DNA of 64,000 nt from 66-474 sp964489055 (GTDB lineage Bacteria > Pseudomonadota > Gammaproteobacteria > Xanthomonadales > Rhodanobacteraceae), in NCBI GenBank assembly GCA_964489055.1, contig CAZAXF010000008.1, forward strand, positions 9,006 through 73,005. Reading direction: 5' to 3'. The notes below the pieces were generated by a model. The model searched no databases, was not told the DNA's origin, and worked only from the letters and a program-made list of their open reading frames with translations. The first letter of the stretch is position 1. Every line of letters starts with the position of its first letter. The translations under genes were made by a program, and so were the position numbers. Shown piece after piece: positions 36,750 through 46,134 of the stretch.

Positions 36750-38603
36750 ATGTTCGATGCTGGTTCTTCCCGTGCGCACCGCATCCGCGCACGCTTCGCG
36801 TCCGCACTCGCGTGCGGCGCACTGGTGCTGCTCTCGGGCGTAGCGGCCGCCGCGCCGCCGGCCGGCATCAGCCGCGGCGATCGCTACGCGGGCGCGCCGT
36901 GGGCATCGCGCTCGCCGGTGATCGCGCAGCACGGCATGGTAGCCAGCGAACAGCCGCTGGCATCGCGGGTCGGCGTCGAGATCCTGCGCAAGGGGGGCAG
37001 CGCGGTGGACGCCGCGATCGCCACCAGCGCGATGCTGTGCCTGACCGAGCCGGTGTTGAACGGCCTCGGCGCGGATGCGTTCGTGATCGTGTGGGATCCG
37101 AAAACGCACAAGCTGTACGGCTACAACGGCTCGGGCTGGTCGCCCAGGGATCGCTCGCTGGCGCAGATGCGCGCCGAAGTGAAGGCCGCCTACGAGCGTG
37201 CCGGCATGGAGCCCAAGGACCAGATCCCGCTGCTCGGCCCACTGCCGGTGACGGTGCCGGGCATCGTCGATACCTGGTTCGCGTTGCACGAGAAGTTCGG
37301 CAAGTTGCCGATCAGCGAGGATCTCGCCCCAGCCATCCACTACGCCGAACACGGTTTTCCGGTGACCCAGGTGGTGGCCGAATACTGGAAGGGCAACTTC
37401 GAGAAGTTCGAGAAGAACAAGGGCCTGATCAAGGATTTCGCGAACGCCGAAAAGGTGTACCTGATCGACGGCCACACGCCGCGCGAGGGCGAGATTTTCC
37501 GCAACCCGGATTTCGCCAACACGCTGCGCCAGATCGCCAGGGGCGGGCGCGATGCCTTCTACAAGGGGGCGATCGCGCACACCATGGCCGACTTCTTCCG
37601 CCACATCGGCACCGGGCCTGCCTATTCCGATTTCGCCGATTTCCATGGCCAGTGGGTGACGCCGCGCTCGGTGAACTACCGCGGTTACGACGTCTACGAG
37701 CTGCCGCCGAACGGGCAGGGTTTCGCGACGCTGCAGATGCTCAACGTGCTGAGGGGCTTCGACCTTGCGAAGACGGGCGTGGGAACGCCGGACACCTTGA
37801 TGGCCGAGATCGGCGCCCAGCGCTTGGGCGCGGCGGACCTGTCGAAGTGGTATGCCGACCCGCGGTTCGCCAAGGTGCCGGTGGACGGGCTGCTGTCGCA
37901 GCAATATGCCGACCAGCGGCGCAAACTCATCAGCAATCTGCAACAGGCACCAAAGGACATCCAGCCCGGCAATCCGCTGCCGTATCAGACCGGCGTCTAC
38001 CCCTCCGGCAGCGGCGACACCACCGACTTCGAGACCGCCGACGCCAACGGCATGATGGTGTCGATGATCGAGTCGAACTACGCCGGAATGGGGTCGGGTG
38101 AAGTCGCGCCGGGCCTCGGGTTCATGTTCCAGGACCGCGGCGCGCTGTATTCGCTGGACCCGCACAGCGCCAACGTGTACACGCCGCGCAAGCGTCCGTT
38201 CCACACCATCATCCCGGCGTTCGTGATGAAGGATGGTGTGCCGTGGATGGCGTTCGGCGTGATGGGCGGCTACTTCCAGCCGCAGGGCCAGGTGCAGATC
38301 CTGGTCAACATGATCGACTTCGGGATGAACGTGCAGGAAGCCGGCGACGCGGCGCGCTGGAACCACGTGGGCGACGCAACACCCACGGGCCTGCCTGCCG
38401 AGGGAACCGGGACGGTGAAGCTGGAATCGGGTTTTGCCCCGGGCCTGGCCGATGCGCTGCGCAAGCGTGGCTACAAGGTCGAGGTCACCACCGACGCCCA
38501 CGGCGGTTACGGCGGCTACCAAGCCATCCGCTACCACGCCAAGGATCACACCTACTGGGGCGCCACCGAAATGCGCCGCGACGGCGAGGTGGTCGGGTAC
38601 TGA
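36750..38603 (+). CDS. ggt: Exported gamma-glutamyltransferase
   Basis: This 617-residue Ntn-hydrolase transfers or hydrolyses gamma-glutamyl groups, for example of glutathione, in the periplasm. A signal peptide (ending VAAAAPPAG) precedes the large subunit. Autocleavage would occur before Thr424 in SGDTTDFETADANG to give the small subunit with Thr as nucleophile. AQHGMVASEQPLASRVG and the GGSAVDAAIA region are typical. CAGGAGG precedes the ATG at 36750. The TTDFE form differs from the TTHFS of E. coli but fits the family. It appears to be transcribed alone. Confidence 0.9.
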   Translation: MFDAGSSRAHRIRARFASALACGALVLLSGVAAAAPPAGISRGDRYAGAPWASRSPVIAQHGMVASEQPLASRVGVEILRKGGSAVDAAIATSAMLCLTEPVLNGLGADAFVIVWDPKTHKLYGYNGSGWSPRDRSLAQMRAEVKAAYERAGMEPKDQIPLLGPLPVTVPGIVDTWFALHEKFGKLPISEDLAPAIHYAEHGFPVTQVVAEYWKGNFEKFEKNKGLIKDFANAEKVYLIDGHTPREGEIFRNPDFANTLRQIARGGRDAFYKGAIAHTMADFFRHIGTGPAYSDFADFHGQWVTPRSVNYRGYDVYELPPNGQGFATLQMLNVLRGFDLAKTGVGTPDTLMAEIGAQRLGAADLSKWYADPRFAKVPVDGLLSQQYADQRRKLISNLQQAPKDIQPGNPLPYQTGVYPSGSGDTTDFETADANGMMVSMIESNYAGMGSGEVAPGLGFMFQDRGALYSLDPHSANVYTPRKRPFHTIIPAFVMKDGVPWMAFGVMGGYFQPQGQVQILVNMIDFGMNVQEAGDAARWNHVGDATPTGLPAEGTGTVKLESGFAPGLADALRKRGYKVEVTTDAHGGYGGYQAIRYHAKDHTYWGATEMRRDGEVVGY

Positions 38604-38617
38604 CGTAACCCATTGCC

Positions 38618-38654
38618 CCCTCTCCTCCGACAGCTTCACCGTCGGGGGAGAGGG
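38618..38654 (+). terminator. CCCTCTCC palindrome after ggt
   Basis: CCCTCTCCTCCGAC / GTCGGGGGAGAGGG (38618-38631 and 38641-38654, one G-T wobble) starts 14 nt after the stop codon. No T tract is present. Confidence 0.5.
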
Positions 38655-38792
38655 TTGGGGTGAGGGGGCCGAGACTCGAGGCTCGCGCGAGACTGGTCAA
38701 TCCTTTCGCGTAACCGGATCATTCCGTGTTGATGGTGCGCACGTCGCACGATGCAGCTATGCCCCTGAGAAAGGTCTGATCAAACCTTGCCA

Positions 38793-39090
38793 TCGTCATT
38801 CCCGCGAAAGCGGGACTGCGGAGGCAGAGCCTGTCCCGGACTCGATCCGGGAATGCCGTAGCGAACGTCGGCAAAGCCGACGGCCCGAAGGGTGAGCTGC
38901 GGGACGCAGCGAATAATCCAGTGTCTACTCCGCAACGTGTTGCAATACAAAGGCACTGGATCCCGGATATCGCTCCGCGACTGCGTTTGCAGAGCCTGCC
39001 CCGGACTCGATCCGGGGACTGCAAACGCGAACGCCGAAGGCGGCGCGCAGCGCGAGCGCCATGGATGGCGCGAGTATTCCGGGATGACGA
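38793..39090. repeat. Composite repeat with TCGTCATTCC ends
   Basis: TCGTCATTCCCG (38793-38804) and CCGGGATGACGA (39079-39090) form approximate inverted ends. Between them are two GCAGAGCCTG-CCCGGACTCGATCCGGG units (near 38825 and 38992). It is an intergenic repeat of the same family as part of the 414-bp element. No gene is seen between 38655 and 39265. Confidence 0.75.
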
Positions 39091-39265
39091 GCAAAATCAA
39101 AGTTTCCCCAACCTGGTCCTCTCCCCCGCGACTTGTTGCGGGGCATGAGGACTTTTCCGACGCTGGCGAGATTCACTTTGGGCCGGGTCGGTCACATCGG
39201 CCGCGCCGGCCGAACCTGAACGCGACCCTTGGCATCACCGGTCCGCAGCGGCACACTGCAATCCC

Positions 39266-40471
39266 ATGAACGCCTTGTTCCGCCAGGGGGTGCGCGGCGG
39301 TCGGTGCGCCGGGGCCCTTGCCATTGCATTGCCGCGGATCTGGCCGTGGCTGCTGGGTGCCGCGTTGCTCGCGGTCGGCTGGGCGGGGTCCGCGGGCGCC
39401 AGCGTGCTCTACCGCTGCACCGGACCGCAGGGCGAGACGGCGTACGTCAGCCACACCAAGGGATACAAGCATTGCGTGCAGGTGGGGCGCTGGCCCGATC
39501 CGCACCGTTCCGGGCACCAGCGCGCCGCCAAACATGCCCGCCAGCCGAGTGGCACCGTGTTGCCGGGCAAACCTCCGCGGTCGGTGCAAGCCGACCCGGC
39601 CGTGGTCAAGGTCACGCCGTTGCACGACGACACGGTGCCGGTACCCGTCGCGCCGCAGGCGATACCCGAACCGCCGCAGACCTGGCAGCCATTGCCGCTG
39701 GCGATGCTGGACGCCCTGGGCGCGCGGGTGCTGCCGCGGCTGCTGGGATTGCAGCCGGCGTCGGCAAAACCGCCTGCGCCGGTACCCGCCGCCAGCGCGC
39801 CGCCGCCGGTCGCGGCAACCAGGCCCATCCCCCTGAAGCTTGAGGCCCCCGAGGCGAAGCCCCCGCGCCGCGGCGCGGTGTATCGGGTGGTGGAGAAGAA
39901 CGGCAGCGTGCTCTACACCAACATCGCCGGGCTGGCGAAGGGACGCCACTCGAAGAAACTTTTCACCTACATCGTCGAATGCTACGCATGCAGCGTGCAC
40001 TCGAAGATCAACTGGAACACGGTGCCGCTGCACCTGGCAGACTATCGCGACGACATCCACGCCGCGGCGCGCCTGAGCGGCGTGAATTCGGCGCTGCTGC
40101 GCGCGGTGATCCACGCCGAATCGGGGTTCAACCCGCGTGCCCTGTCCTACAAGGGTGCGCAGGGGCTGATGCAGTTGATGCCCGCGACCGCGTTCGAGCT
40201 GGGCGTCGGCGATGCGTTCGACCCGGCCCAGAACATCTCGGGCGGTGCGCGTTACCTCGCGATGCTGCTGCGTGAGTACCACGGCGACGTGCGCATGGCG
40301 GCGGCGGCCTACAACGCCGGCGAAGGTGCGGTCAGCAAATACGGCGGCGTGCCGCCGTATGCCGAGACGAAGGTGTACGTGAAGCGCGTGGCGCTGCTCT
40401 ACCAGCGCTACCGCAAGGCGCTGGACGGTCACACCGGCGCCAAACTCGCGTCCGCGAAAGACGCCGAGTGA
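39266..40471 (+). CDS. Lytic transglycosylase with N-terminal DUF4124-like repeats
   Basis: This 401-residue exported protein has a membrane or signal helix (about 28-46), a DUF4124-like stretch (SVLYRCTGPQGETAYVSH), a proline-rich linker, a second such stretch (VYRVVEKNGSVLYTNI) and a C-terminal SLT/MltE-like domain (about 275-385). The catalytic Glu is in IHAESGFNPRALS, followed by GAQGLMQLMPATA and NAGEGAVSKYGG. It would cleave peptidoglycan glycan strands to 1,6-anhydromuropeptides. It has no clear ribosome-binding site. Similar proteins aid secretion systems or wall turnover; no partner lies nearby. Confidence 0.87.
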   Translation: MNALFRQGVRGGRCAGALAIALPRIWPWLLGAALLAVGWAGSAGASVLYRCTGPQGETAYVSHTKGYKHCVQVGRWPDPHRSGHQRAAKHARQPSGTVLPGKPPRSVQADPAVVKVTPLHDDTVPVPVAPQAIPEPPQTWQPLPLAMLDALGARVLPRLLGLQPASAKPPAPVPAASAPPPVAATRPIPLKLEAPEAKPPRRGAVYRVVEKNGSVLYTNIAGLAKGRHSKKLFTYIVECYACSVHSKINWNTVPLHLADYRDDIHAAARLSGVNSALLRAVIHAESGFNPRALSYKGAQGLMQLMPATAFELGVGDAFDPAQNISGGARYLAMLLREYHGDVRMAAAAYNAGEGAVSKYGGVPPYAETKVYVKRVALLYQRYRKALDGHTGAKLASAKDAE

Positions 40472-40512
40472 TTCGCGTGGCGGGCCGGTCGTGTCGCGCT
40501 ACGGGGTGCGCA

Positions 40513-40661
40513 GGAATGGGTAGCGTGCACTGCGTGCACGTCGGGACGCGCTGACGCGTGGGGCTGCATCGTGCGCGGAGCGCACGCTACGGGTTGCCCC
40601 GGAATGGGTAGCGTGCACTCCGTGCACGTCGGGACGCGCCCATGCGTGGGGCTGCATCGTG
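40513..40661. repeat. REP-like tandem array, 88-bp period
   Basis: GGAATGGGTAGCGTGCACT recurs 88 bp apart (40513 and 40601). Each unit has the palindromes GTGCACTGCGTGCAC and CGTGCGCGGAGCGCACG. It lies between the convergent transglycosylase and IMPase genes. Confidence 0.88.
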
Positions 40662-40675
40662 TTATCGGCCGCAGG

Positions 40676-41482
40676 CTACCGCTTCAACGCGGAGGTCAGC
40701 GCGGGCGCGATCGCGGTGATCATCTGTTCGGCGATGTGGTGGTTTGCGGCCACCAGGTGGCCCGATTCGGGCAGGCCGTCGACGCCGGCCATGTTGCAGT
40801 AACGTCCTCCCGCCTCGCGCACGATCAGGCAGCCGGCGGCCATGTCCCAGACTTCCAGGCCGGTCTCGAAATAGCCGTCCAGGCGTCCGGCCGCGGTCCA
40901 GGCAAGATCCAGTGCGGCCGAGCCGGTGCGGCGGATGTCCTCGGCGCGCTTGAGCAGTTCGCGGGTCATGCCCAGTTGTGCATCCAGGTGCTGGCGCTCG
41001 CGGTACGGGAATCCGGTTGCCAGCAGTGCTCCATCCAGTGATTCACGCTTGCCGACGCGGATGCGGCGGTCGTTGAGGAACGCGCCGTCGCCCTTGCTGG
41101 CGGTGTAGATCTCGTTGCGCAGGGGATCGAGGATCACCCCGTGCACCGGCTCGCCCCGGTCAAGCATCGCGATCGACACCGCGAAATGCGGAATGCCGCG
41201 CAGATAATTGTGGGTGCCGTCCAGCGGGTCGATGGCCCAGGTGTAGCGCGCGCCGGCCTTGCCGGAGGTGCCACTTTCCTCGCCCAGGAACGCGTGATCG
41301 GGATGCGCGCGGCGCAGCTCGCGCATGATCTCGGCCTCGGCCTGGCGGTCGACTTCGGACACGAAATCGAGGTGGTGCTTTTCGATCACCGCGACCTTGT
41401 CCAGGCGGTTCATGTAGCGCAGGATCACGCCGCCGGCGGCGCGCGCGGCGCGGATGGCGAGGGTGACGGCGGGTCGGGCCAT
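40676..41482 (-). CDS. suhB: Inositol-1-monophosphatase family protein (SuhB)
   Basis: This 268-residue Mg2+-dependent phosphatase has the IMPase metal motifs GEESG, WAIDPLDGTHNYLRG and EVWDMAAGCLIVREAGG. In gammaproteobacteria SuhB also joins the rRNA antitermination complex. The ATG at 41482 gives a normal N-terminus. It is divergent from trmJ, which is its neighbour in many related genomes. Confidence 0.92.
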   Translation of the reverse strand: MARPAVTLAIRAARAAGGVILRYMNRLDKVAVIEKHHLDFVSEVDRQAEAEIMRELRRAHPDHAFLGEESGTSGKAGARYTWAIDPLDGTHNYLRGIPHFAVSIAMLDRGEPVHGVILDPLRNEIYTASKGDGAFLNDRRIRVGKRESLDGALLATGFPYRERQHLDAQLGMTRELLKRAEDIRRTGSAALDLAWTAAGRLDGYFETGLEVWDMAAGCLIVREAGGRYCNMAGVDGLPESGHLVAANHHIAEQMITAIAPALTSALKR

Positions 41483-41578
41483 GACGGTGGACTTTCAGGC
41501 TGGAAAAAGAACGCGCCGCACGGGGCGGCGCAGCGGGCAGTTTAGCAGCAGGCTGGCAGTGCGCGGTAATCTTGCCGG

Positions 41579-42370
41579 ATGAATCAGTCCACCGCCTCGA
41601 TCCCGCCCCGACCGCAATCGATCCGTTTCGTGCTGGCGCGCACCCAGCATCCCGGCAACATCGGTGCCGCGGCGCGCGCGATTCGCACCATGGGCTTCTG
41701 GCGCTTGGTGCTGGTCGCGCCGAAGCGTTATCCCGATCCCCAGGTCCAAGCAATGGCCGCCGGCGCCGACGACGTGCTGGCGAACCTGGTGCTGGCCGAT
41801 GACCTGCCCGCGGCCGTGGCCGATTGCACGCGCGTGTACGGTCTTTCGGCCCGCCGCCGCGGAGTCAACCTGCCCGAGCTGGATCCGCGCGCCGCGGTCG
41901 CGGAAATCGCGGCATTGCTGGCCGCGCGACGCGAAGTCGCGCTGTTGTTCGGCAACGAGCGGGCCGGGCTGGACAATGAAGAACTTTCCGTGTGCCACGC
42001 GATGGTGCGCATTCCCAGCGTCGCGGATTTTTCCTCGCTCAACCTCGCGCAGGCGGTGCAGGTGATGGCGTGGGAACTGCACATGGCGACCCTGGGCGAG
42101 CTGCCCGCGCCACCGCCGGCGCACGAGGTGCCCGCCACCGCGGAAGAGATGGAACGCTTCTTCGAACACCTGTTCGCCACGCTGCACGCGATCGACTTCC
42201 ACAAGGGCCGTTCGGCCGCGACCATCGAACAACGCCTGCGACGCCTTTTCCACCGCGCGCTGCCCGACGCGCGCGAGCTGCGCATCCTGCACGGCATCCT
42301 CGCCGACGCCGAACGCATGGCGCGACTGGCAGGCGAAGCCAGCGAAAGCTCCGCCAACGTCCGGGAGTGA
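41579..42370 (+). CDS. trmJ: tRNA (cytidine/uridine-2'-O-)-methyltransferase TrmJ
   Basis: This 263-residue SPOUT methyltransferase modifies position 32 of tRNA. The knot motifs VLARTQHPGNIGAAARAIRTMG, VALLFGNERAGLDNEE and VRIPSVADFSSLNLAQAVQ are all present, followed by the C-terminal helical extension. The ATG has no Shine-Dalgarno sequence; TAATCT (41567-41572) lies 6 nt before it, so the mRNA may be leaderless. It is divergent from suhB. Confidence 0.93.
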   Translation: MNQSTASIPPRPQSIRFVLARTQHPGNIGAAARAIRTMGFWRLVLVAPKRYPDPQVQAMAAGADDVLANLVLADDLPAAVADCTRVYGLSARRRGVNLPELDPRAAVAEIAALLAARREVALLFGNERAGLDNEELSVCHAMVRIPSVADFSSLNLAQAVQVMAWELHMATLGELPAPPPAHEVPATAEEMERFFEHLFATLHAIDFHKGRSAATIEQRLRRLFHRALPDARELRILHGILADAERMARLAGEASESSANVRE

Positions 42371-42471
42371 TGCCTGTATCCGGTTCGATCGTCGGCGGCG
42401 GAAACACCCTTTCCGCGTGAACGGCACGGGGGAACCGGGCTTGATGTGGCGGCGCGTGTCGTCGACCCCCG

Positions 42472-43839
42472 CTACCCGCCGTCCAGGCTCGCGGTGCTGT
42501 CCTTGTCGACGTTCGCCGAAGGAGGGATGACCAGTACCTTGTCGATGCGGGGACCGTCGCGGTCGACCACTTCGAAAATGAGGCCGCGCCAGTTGATGGT
42601 TTCGCCGGTGACCGGGATGCGGCCCAGCAACTCGATCAGCATGCCGGCAAGGGTGTGGTAGTCGCCGTTTTTCTCGTTCGGCAGTTCGTCCAGGTGCAGC
42701 AGTTCGCGCAGGTCATCGGCGGCCATGGAACCGTCGATCAGCCAGCTGCCGTCGTCGCGGTATATCGCGTGCTCGTCCTTGCTGGCAGTACCGGATTCCC
42801 CGGCGTGCACGCCACGCCCGACCACAGCGTTCAATACGTCGTTGACGGTTACCAGTCCCTCGATGTCGCCGTATTCGTCCACCACCAGGGCGAACGGCAT
42901 TTTCGCGTCGCGAAATTCATCCAGCAGGTCCAGCGCGCGGGCGGTGGCGGGTACGAACAGTGGCTTGGACAGCTTGCCGAACAGGTCCAGGCGTTGCGGC
43001 GCGGTGCCGGGTGCAGGGTCGCGTACCAGTGTCTGCAGCAGGCGCTTGACTTCCAGCACGCCGAGCACCTCGTCCTCGTCCTCCCGGTAGACCGGGTAGC
43101 GCGAGTAGGGCGTCTCGCGCAGGGTGGCGAGGTTCTCCGCCAGCGGCGCCGCCACGTCCAGCCAGGCGATGCGCGGGCGCGGCGTCATCACGCTGTCGAC
43201 GGTGCGGTCGCCGAGGCGCAGCACCCGGTTGACCATGTTGCGCTCGTCCGCATCGAGGACGCCCTGCTCGGCGCTCTCGGCGACCAGCAGGCGGATTTCC
43301 TCTTCGCTGACGTTGTCGCGCCGCACGCGGTTCAGGCGGAGCAGCCACAGGATGCCGTCGGTGACCAGGGTGACGACCCAGACGAACGGCGTCAGCAACC
43401 AGGACATGACCTGCATGGGAAACGCCACCGCCCGGGAGATGCGTTCCGGGGCGGCCAGTGCCGCACGCTTGGGTACCAGTTCGCCCACGGTGATGTTGAT
43501 CAACGTCACCAGCACGAAGCCCAGCACCAGCCCGATCACCAGCGAGGCGTGCGCGGCAGCGGGCATGCCCATCGCGATCAGCCACTGGCGGATGCTGGCG
43601 CTGATCGCGGTGCCGGTGGCGGCCCCGGTAATCAGGGTGATGAGGGTGATGCCGACCTGGATCGTGGACAGGAAGCGGTCCGGATGCTCGGCCAGCCGCA
43701 ACGCCACCTGCGCGCGGGTGCTGGTGCGCGCCATGTAGCGCAGGCGGCTTTTGCGGGCGGCGATCAGCGCGATTTCGGCCAGCGCGAAGAACGCATTGCC
43801 CAGCGCCAGCACCAGCACCAGGCCGAGATCGGTCAGCAT
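42472..43839 (-). CDS. DUF21/CBS-domain (HlyC/CorC-type) membrane protein
   Basis: This 455-residue protein has an N-terminal DUF21 (CNNM) membrane domain of four helices (about 1-190), two CBS domains (about 215-345, with SVMTPRPRIAWLD and FALVVDEYGDIEGLVT) and a C-terminal CorC_HlyC domain. Such proteins are Mg2+ or Co2+ transporters or their regulators. The ATG at 43839 starts the first helix (MLTDLGLVLVLALGNAFFAL); upstream frame codes no conserved sequence. It is divergent from the DUF47-Pit pair. It is paralogous in its C-terminal half to CorC at 32263-33114. Confidence 0.87.
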   Translation of the reverse strand: MLTDLGLVLVLALGNAFFALAEIALIAARKSRLRYMARTSTRAQVALRLAEHPDRFLSTIQVGITLITLITGAATGTAISASIRQWLIAMGMPAAAHASLVIGLVLGFVLVTLINITVGELVPKRAALAAPERISRAVAFPMQVMSWLLTPFVWVVTLVTDGILWLLRLNRVRRDNVSEEEIRLLVAESAEQGVLDADERNMVNRVLRLGDRTVDSVMTPRPRIAWLDVAAPLAENLATLRETPYSRYPVYREDEDEVLGVLEVKRLLQTLVRDPAPGTAPQRLDLFGKLSKPLFVPATARALDLLDEFRDAKMPFALVVDEYGDIEGLVTVNDVLNAVVGRGVHAGESGTASKDEHAIYRDDGSWLIDGSMAADDLRELLHLDELPNEKNGDYHTLAGMLIELLGRIPVTGETINWRGLIFEVVDRDGPRIDKVLVIPPSANVDKDSTASLDGG

Positions 43840-43953
43840 CGCGGTCGACGATCCATTGGCATGCACGGAGTCTAGCAGTCCGGTGGCCGATTGCTGCGAA
43901 CATGCGGGCGGATCGGGTACCATTGCCCACGCTTCGCGCCGGGATCGACCTAC

Positions 43954-44583
43954 ATGTTTTCGCTGCAAACGATGTTTGGCAGGGGCGACCGTTTCTTCAG
44001 CCTCCTCGAATCCAGTGCCAAAGCCGCGCGCGATGGTGCCAGGGCCCTGCAGGAGTTGCTGGAGGCCCACGGTGAGCCCATGCTGCTGGATGGATTCCGT
44101 GCCGCGCGCCGGCGCGAAAAGGAACTGGCGGGGCAGATCAGCGAAGAGCTGGTCAACACCTTCGTCACGGCCCTGGATCGCGAGGACATCGAGGCGATGT
44201 CCTCGGCGCTCTACCGCATCCCCAAGACGATCGAGAAATTCGCCGAGCGCTACGTGATCGTGGCCGAGCGGGTCGAGGGCATCGACTTCCTGTCCCGGGC
44301 CGCGCTTCTGATGAGCGCCACCGACGGCGTGGTGGAAATGGTCTCCGACCTGCGCAACGGCATGAAGATCAGCCGCATGCGCAAGCTGCAGGATCGCCTG
44401 CAGGCTACCGAGGCAGAGGCCGACCGGCTGCTGCTGGAGCCGTACCGCGACCTGTACCTGGACAGCGACGACCCGATCCGCGTGATGCTGGCCAAGGACC
44501 TGTTCGAGCTGCTGGAAAAGGCCATCGACCGCTGCCGGGACGTGGGCAACGTGATTTACTCGATCGTGCTCAAGAACTCATGA
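43954..44583 (+). CDS. DUF47/PhoU-like pit accessory protein
   Basis: This 209-residue all-helical protein of the DUF47 family (TIGR00153-like) resembles PhoU and is normally encoded next to Pit phosphate transporters, whose activity it may modulate. FSLLESSAKAARDGARALQ, RRREKELAGQISEELV and KDLFELLEKAIDRCRDVGNV are characteristic. The ATG at 43954 was chosen by family length. It is followed after 178 nt by the Pit gene, with paired heptamer arrays in between. Confidence 0.9.
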   Translation: MFSLQTMFGRGDRFFSLLESSAKAARDGARALQELLEAHGEPMLLDGFRAARRREKELAGQISEELVNTFVTALDREDIEAMSSALYRIPKTIEKFAERYVIVAERVEGIDFLSRAALLMSATDGVVEMVSDLRNGMKISRMRKLQDRLQATEAEADRLLLEPYRDLYLDSDDPIRVMLAKDLFELLEKAIDRCRDVGNVIYSIVLKNS

Positions 44584-44586
44584 AGC

Positions 44587-44753
44587 GGGGACCGGGGACC
44601 GGGGACCGCGGACCGGCAGCTGCCCAAGGGCTGGGCTGCTCGGCCGTCAGGGGCAGATTGTTTCCGCAATGGAATCCACCTGGTGAGACGGCCCCATCGA
44701 GTGGCGGATTCATCCCGGCTTCCCCGGTCCCCGGTCCCCGGTCCCGGGTCCCC
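44587..44753. repeat. Paired heptamer arrays between the DUF47 and pit genes
   Basis: GGGGACC units (44587-44616) start 4 nt after the DUF47 stop, and GGTCCCC units (44722-44753) end 8 nt before the pit ATG. The two are inverted and could pair around a 105-nt loop, giving the clearest example of the two-sided arrangement. Confidence 0.92.
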
Positions 44754-44761
44754 TTTTCGAC

Positions 44762-45886
44762 ATGAGCCTCGGCCTGCTCATCGCAGTCATCTTCATCGCG
44801 TTGGTGTTCACCTACATCAACGGGTTCCACGACACCGCCAATTCCATCGCCACGGTGGTTGCGACCAAGGTGTTGTCGCCGGGGCAGGCGGTGTTGCTGG
44901 CGGCCACCACCAACCTGACCGGCGCGTTGCTGGGTTCGGCGGTGGCGGTCACGATTGCCACCGGGCTGATCGATTCCGGCGTGCTGCAGGTTGGTGGCGA
45001 GGTGCTGATCTGCGGGTTGCTCGGCGCCATCGTGTGGAACCTGATCACGTGGTGGTTCGGGCTGCCCTCGTCGTCCTCGCACGCGCTGATCGGTGGCCTG
45101 TGCGGCGCTGCATTTGCGGCTTCGCACGGCAACTTCCAGGCGATCATCTGGGCCACCAACCCGGACCAGTGGTGGCGCGGGGCGGGGTTGATCCCCAAGG
45201 TGCTGGTGCCGATGGTGGTCTCGCCGTTCGCGGGTTTCGTGCTCGGCATCCTGACCATGGGGTTGTTGCTGGTTTTTTTCTCCTGGTTGGCCAACCGTTC
45301 CGGTCCGCTGCGCCGGCTGGGGCGCACGCCGTTCGTCAATGCGTTCTTCGGCAAGGCGCAACTGGCCTCGGCCGCGGCCATGGGGGTTTCGCACGGGTTG
45401 AACGACGCGCAGAAGACCATGGGCATCATCGCGCTCGCCCTGGCCAGCGCCACGGCAGCGCACAACTTCGATCACCTGCCGGCATGGTTGCACTTCCTGC
45501 GCATATCGGACGTCGGTGGGCGATTCCCCATTCCGGTGTGGGTGAAGGTGTTGTGCGCGCTGGTGATGGCCGCCGGTACCGCCGGGGGCGGCTGGCGGAT
45601 CATCAAGACGCTCGGGCACAAGATGGTCAAGCTGCACCCGATCAACGGGTTTGCGGCCGAATCCAGTTCCGCGGTCGTGATCATCATCTCCTCGATCTTC
45701 GGGCTGCCGGTCTCGACCACCCACGTGGTGTCCTCGGCGATCATGGGCGTCGGGGCATCCAAGCGCGCCAACGCGGTGCGCTGGTCGGTGGTCGAGCGCA
45801 TGGTGTGGTCCTGGATCCTGACCCTGCCCATCAGCGCGTTCATCGCCTGGCTGCTGGTCGCGGTGTCGCGGCCGCTGTGGGAGTAG
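44762..45886 (+). CDS. Pit-family inorganic phosphate transporter
   Basis: This 374-residue membrane protein of about ten helices is a low-affinity proton-coupled phosphate transporter. The duplicated PiT signatures are visible as FTYINGFHDTANSIATV and VSHGLNDAQKTMGIIAL, and the second-half GLPVSTTHVVSSAIMG matches the family. It is paired with the DUF47 accessory gene. No Shine-Dalgarno sequence precedes the ATG; the start follows repeats and CCCTTTTCGAC. Confidence 0.93.
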   Translation: MSLGLLIAVIFIALVFTYINGFHDTANSIATVVATKVLSPGQAVLLAATTNLTGALLGSAVAVTIATGLIDSGVLQVGGEVLICGLLGAIVWNLITWWFGLPSSSSHALIGGLCGAAFAASHGNFQAIIWATNPDQWWRGAGLIPKVLVPMVVSPFAGFVLGILTMGLLLVFFSWLANRSGPLRRLGRTPFVNAFFGKAQLASAAAMGVSHGLNDAQKTMGIIALALASATAAHNFDHLPAWLHFLRISDVGGRFPIPVWVKVLCALVMAAGTAGGGWRIIKTLGHKMVKLHPINGFAAESSSAVVIIISSIFGLPVSTTHVVSSAIMGVGASKRANAVRWSVVERMVWSWILTLPISAFIAWLLVAVSRPLWE

Positions 45887-45889
45887 GGC

Positions 45890-46100
45890 CGGCAGGCGGC
45901 TTGCTGTGCGGCGGGCAGTGCCCGCCCTACATTGCCCGGGCGGGTATCGCCCGCCGCGGAAGACGCGGCCGATGGCGTGCGCCCCGCGTTGTTTGCGCAG
46001 GGCGGGCACCGGCCGCCGTTGAATGCGCAACAGCTGGCGTGCGCCCTGCGTTGTCCGGGTAGGGCGGACGCTGTCCGCCGTCGGGTACCGCGTGGGTCGG
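45890..46100. repeat. GGGCGGGC palindromes between pit and nucleotidase
   Basis: GGCGGGCAGTGCCCGCC, GCCCGGGCGGGTATCGCCCGCC and AGGGCGGGCACCGGCCGCC-type palindromes are spaced about 60-80 bp apart. A related GGGCGGGCACTGCCCGCC lies directly after tsaB at 14077-14095. Confidence 0.72.
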
Positions 46101-46134
46101 GGCGGGCATGCGCTCACGCGATACACTGCCGGTC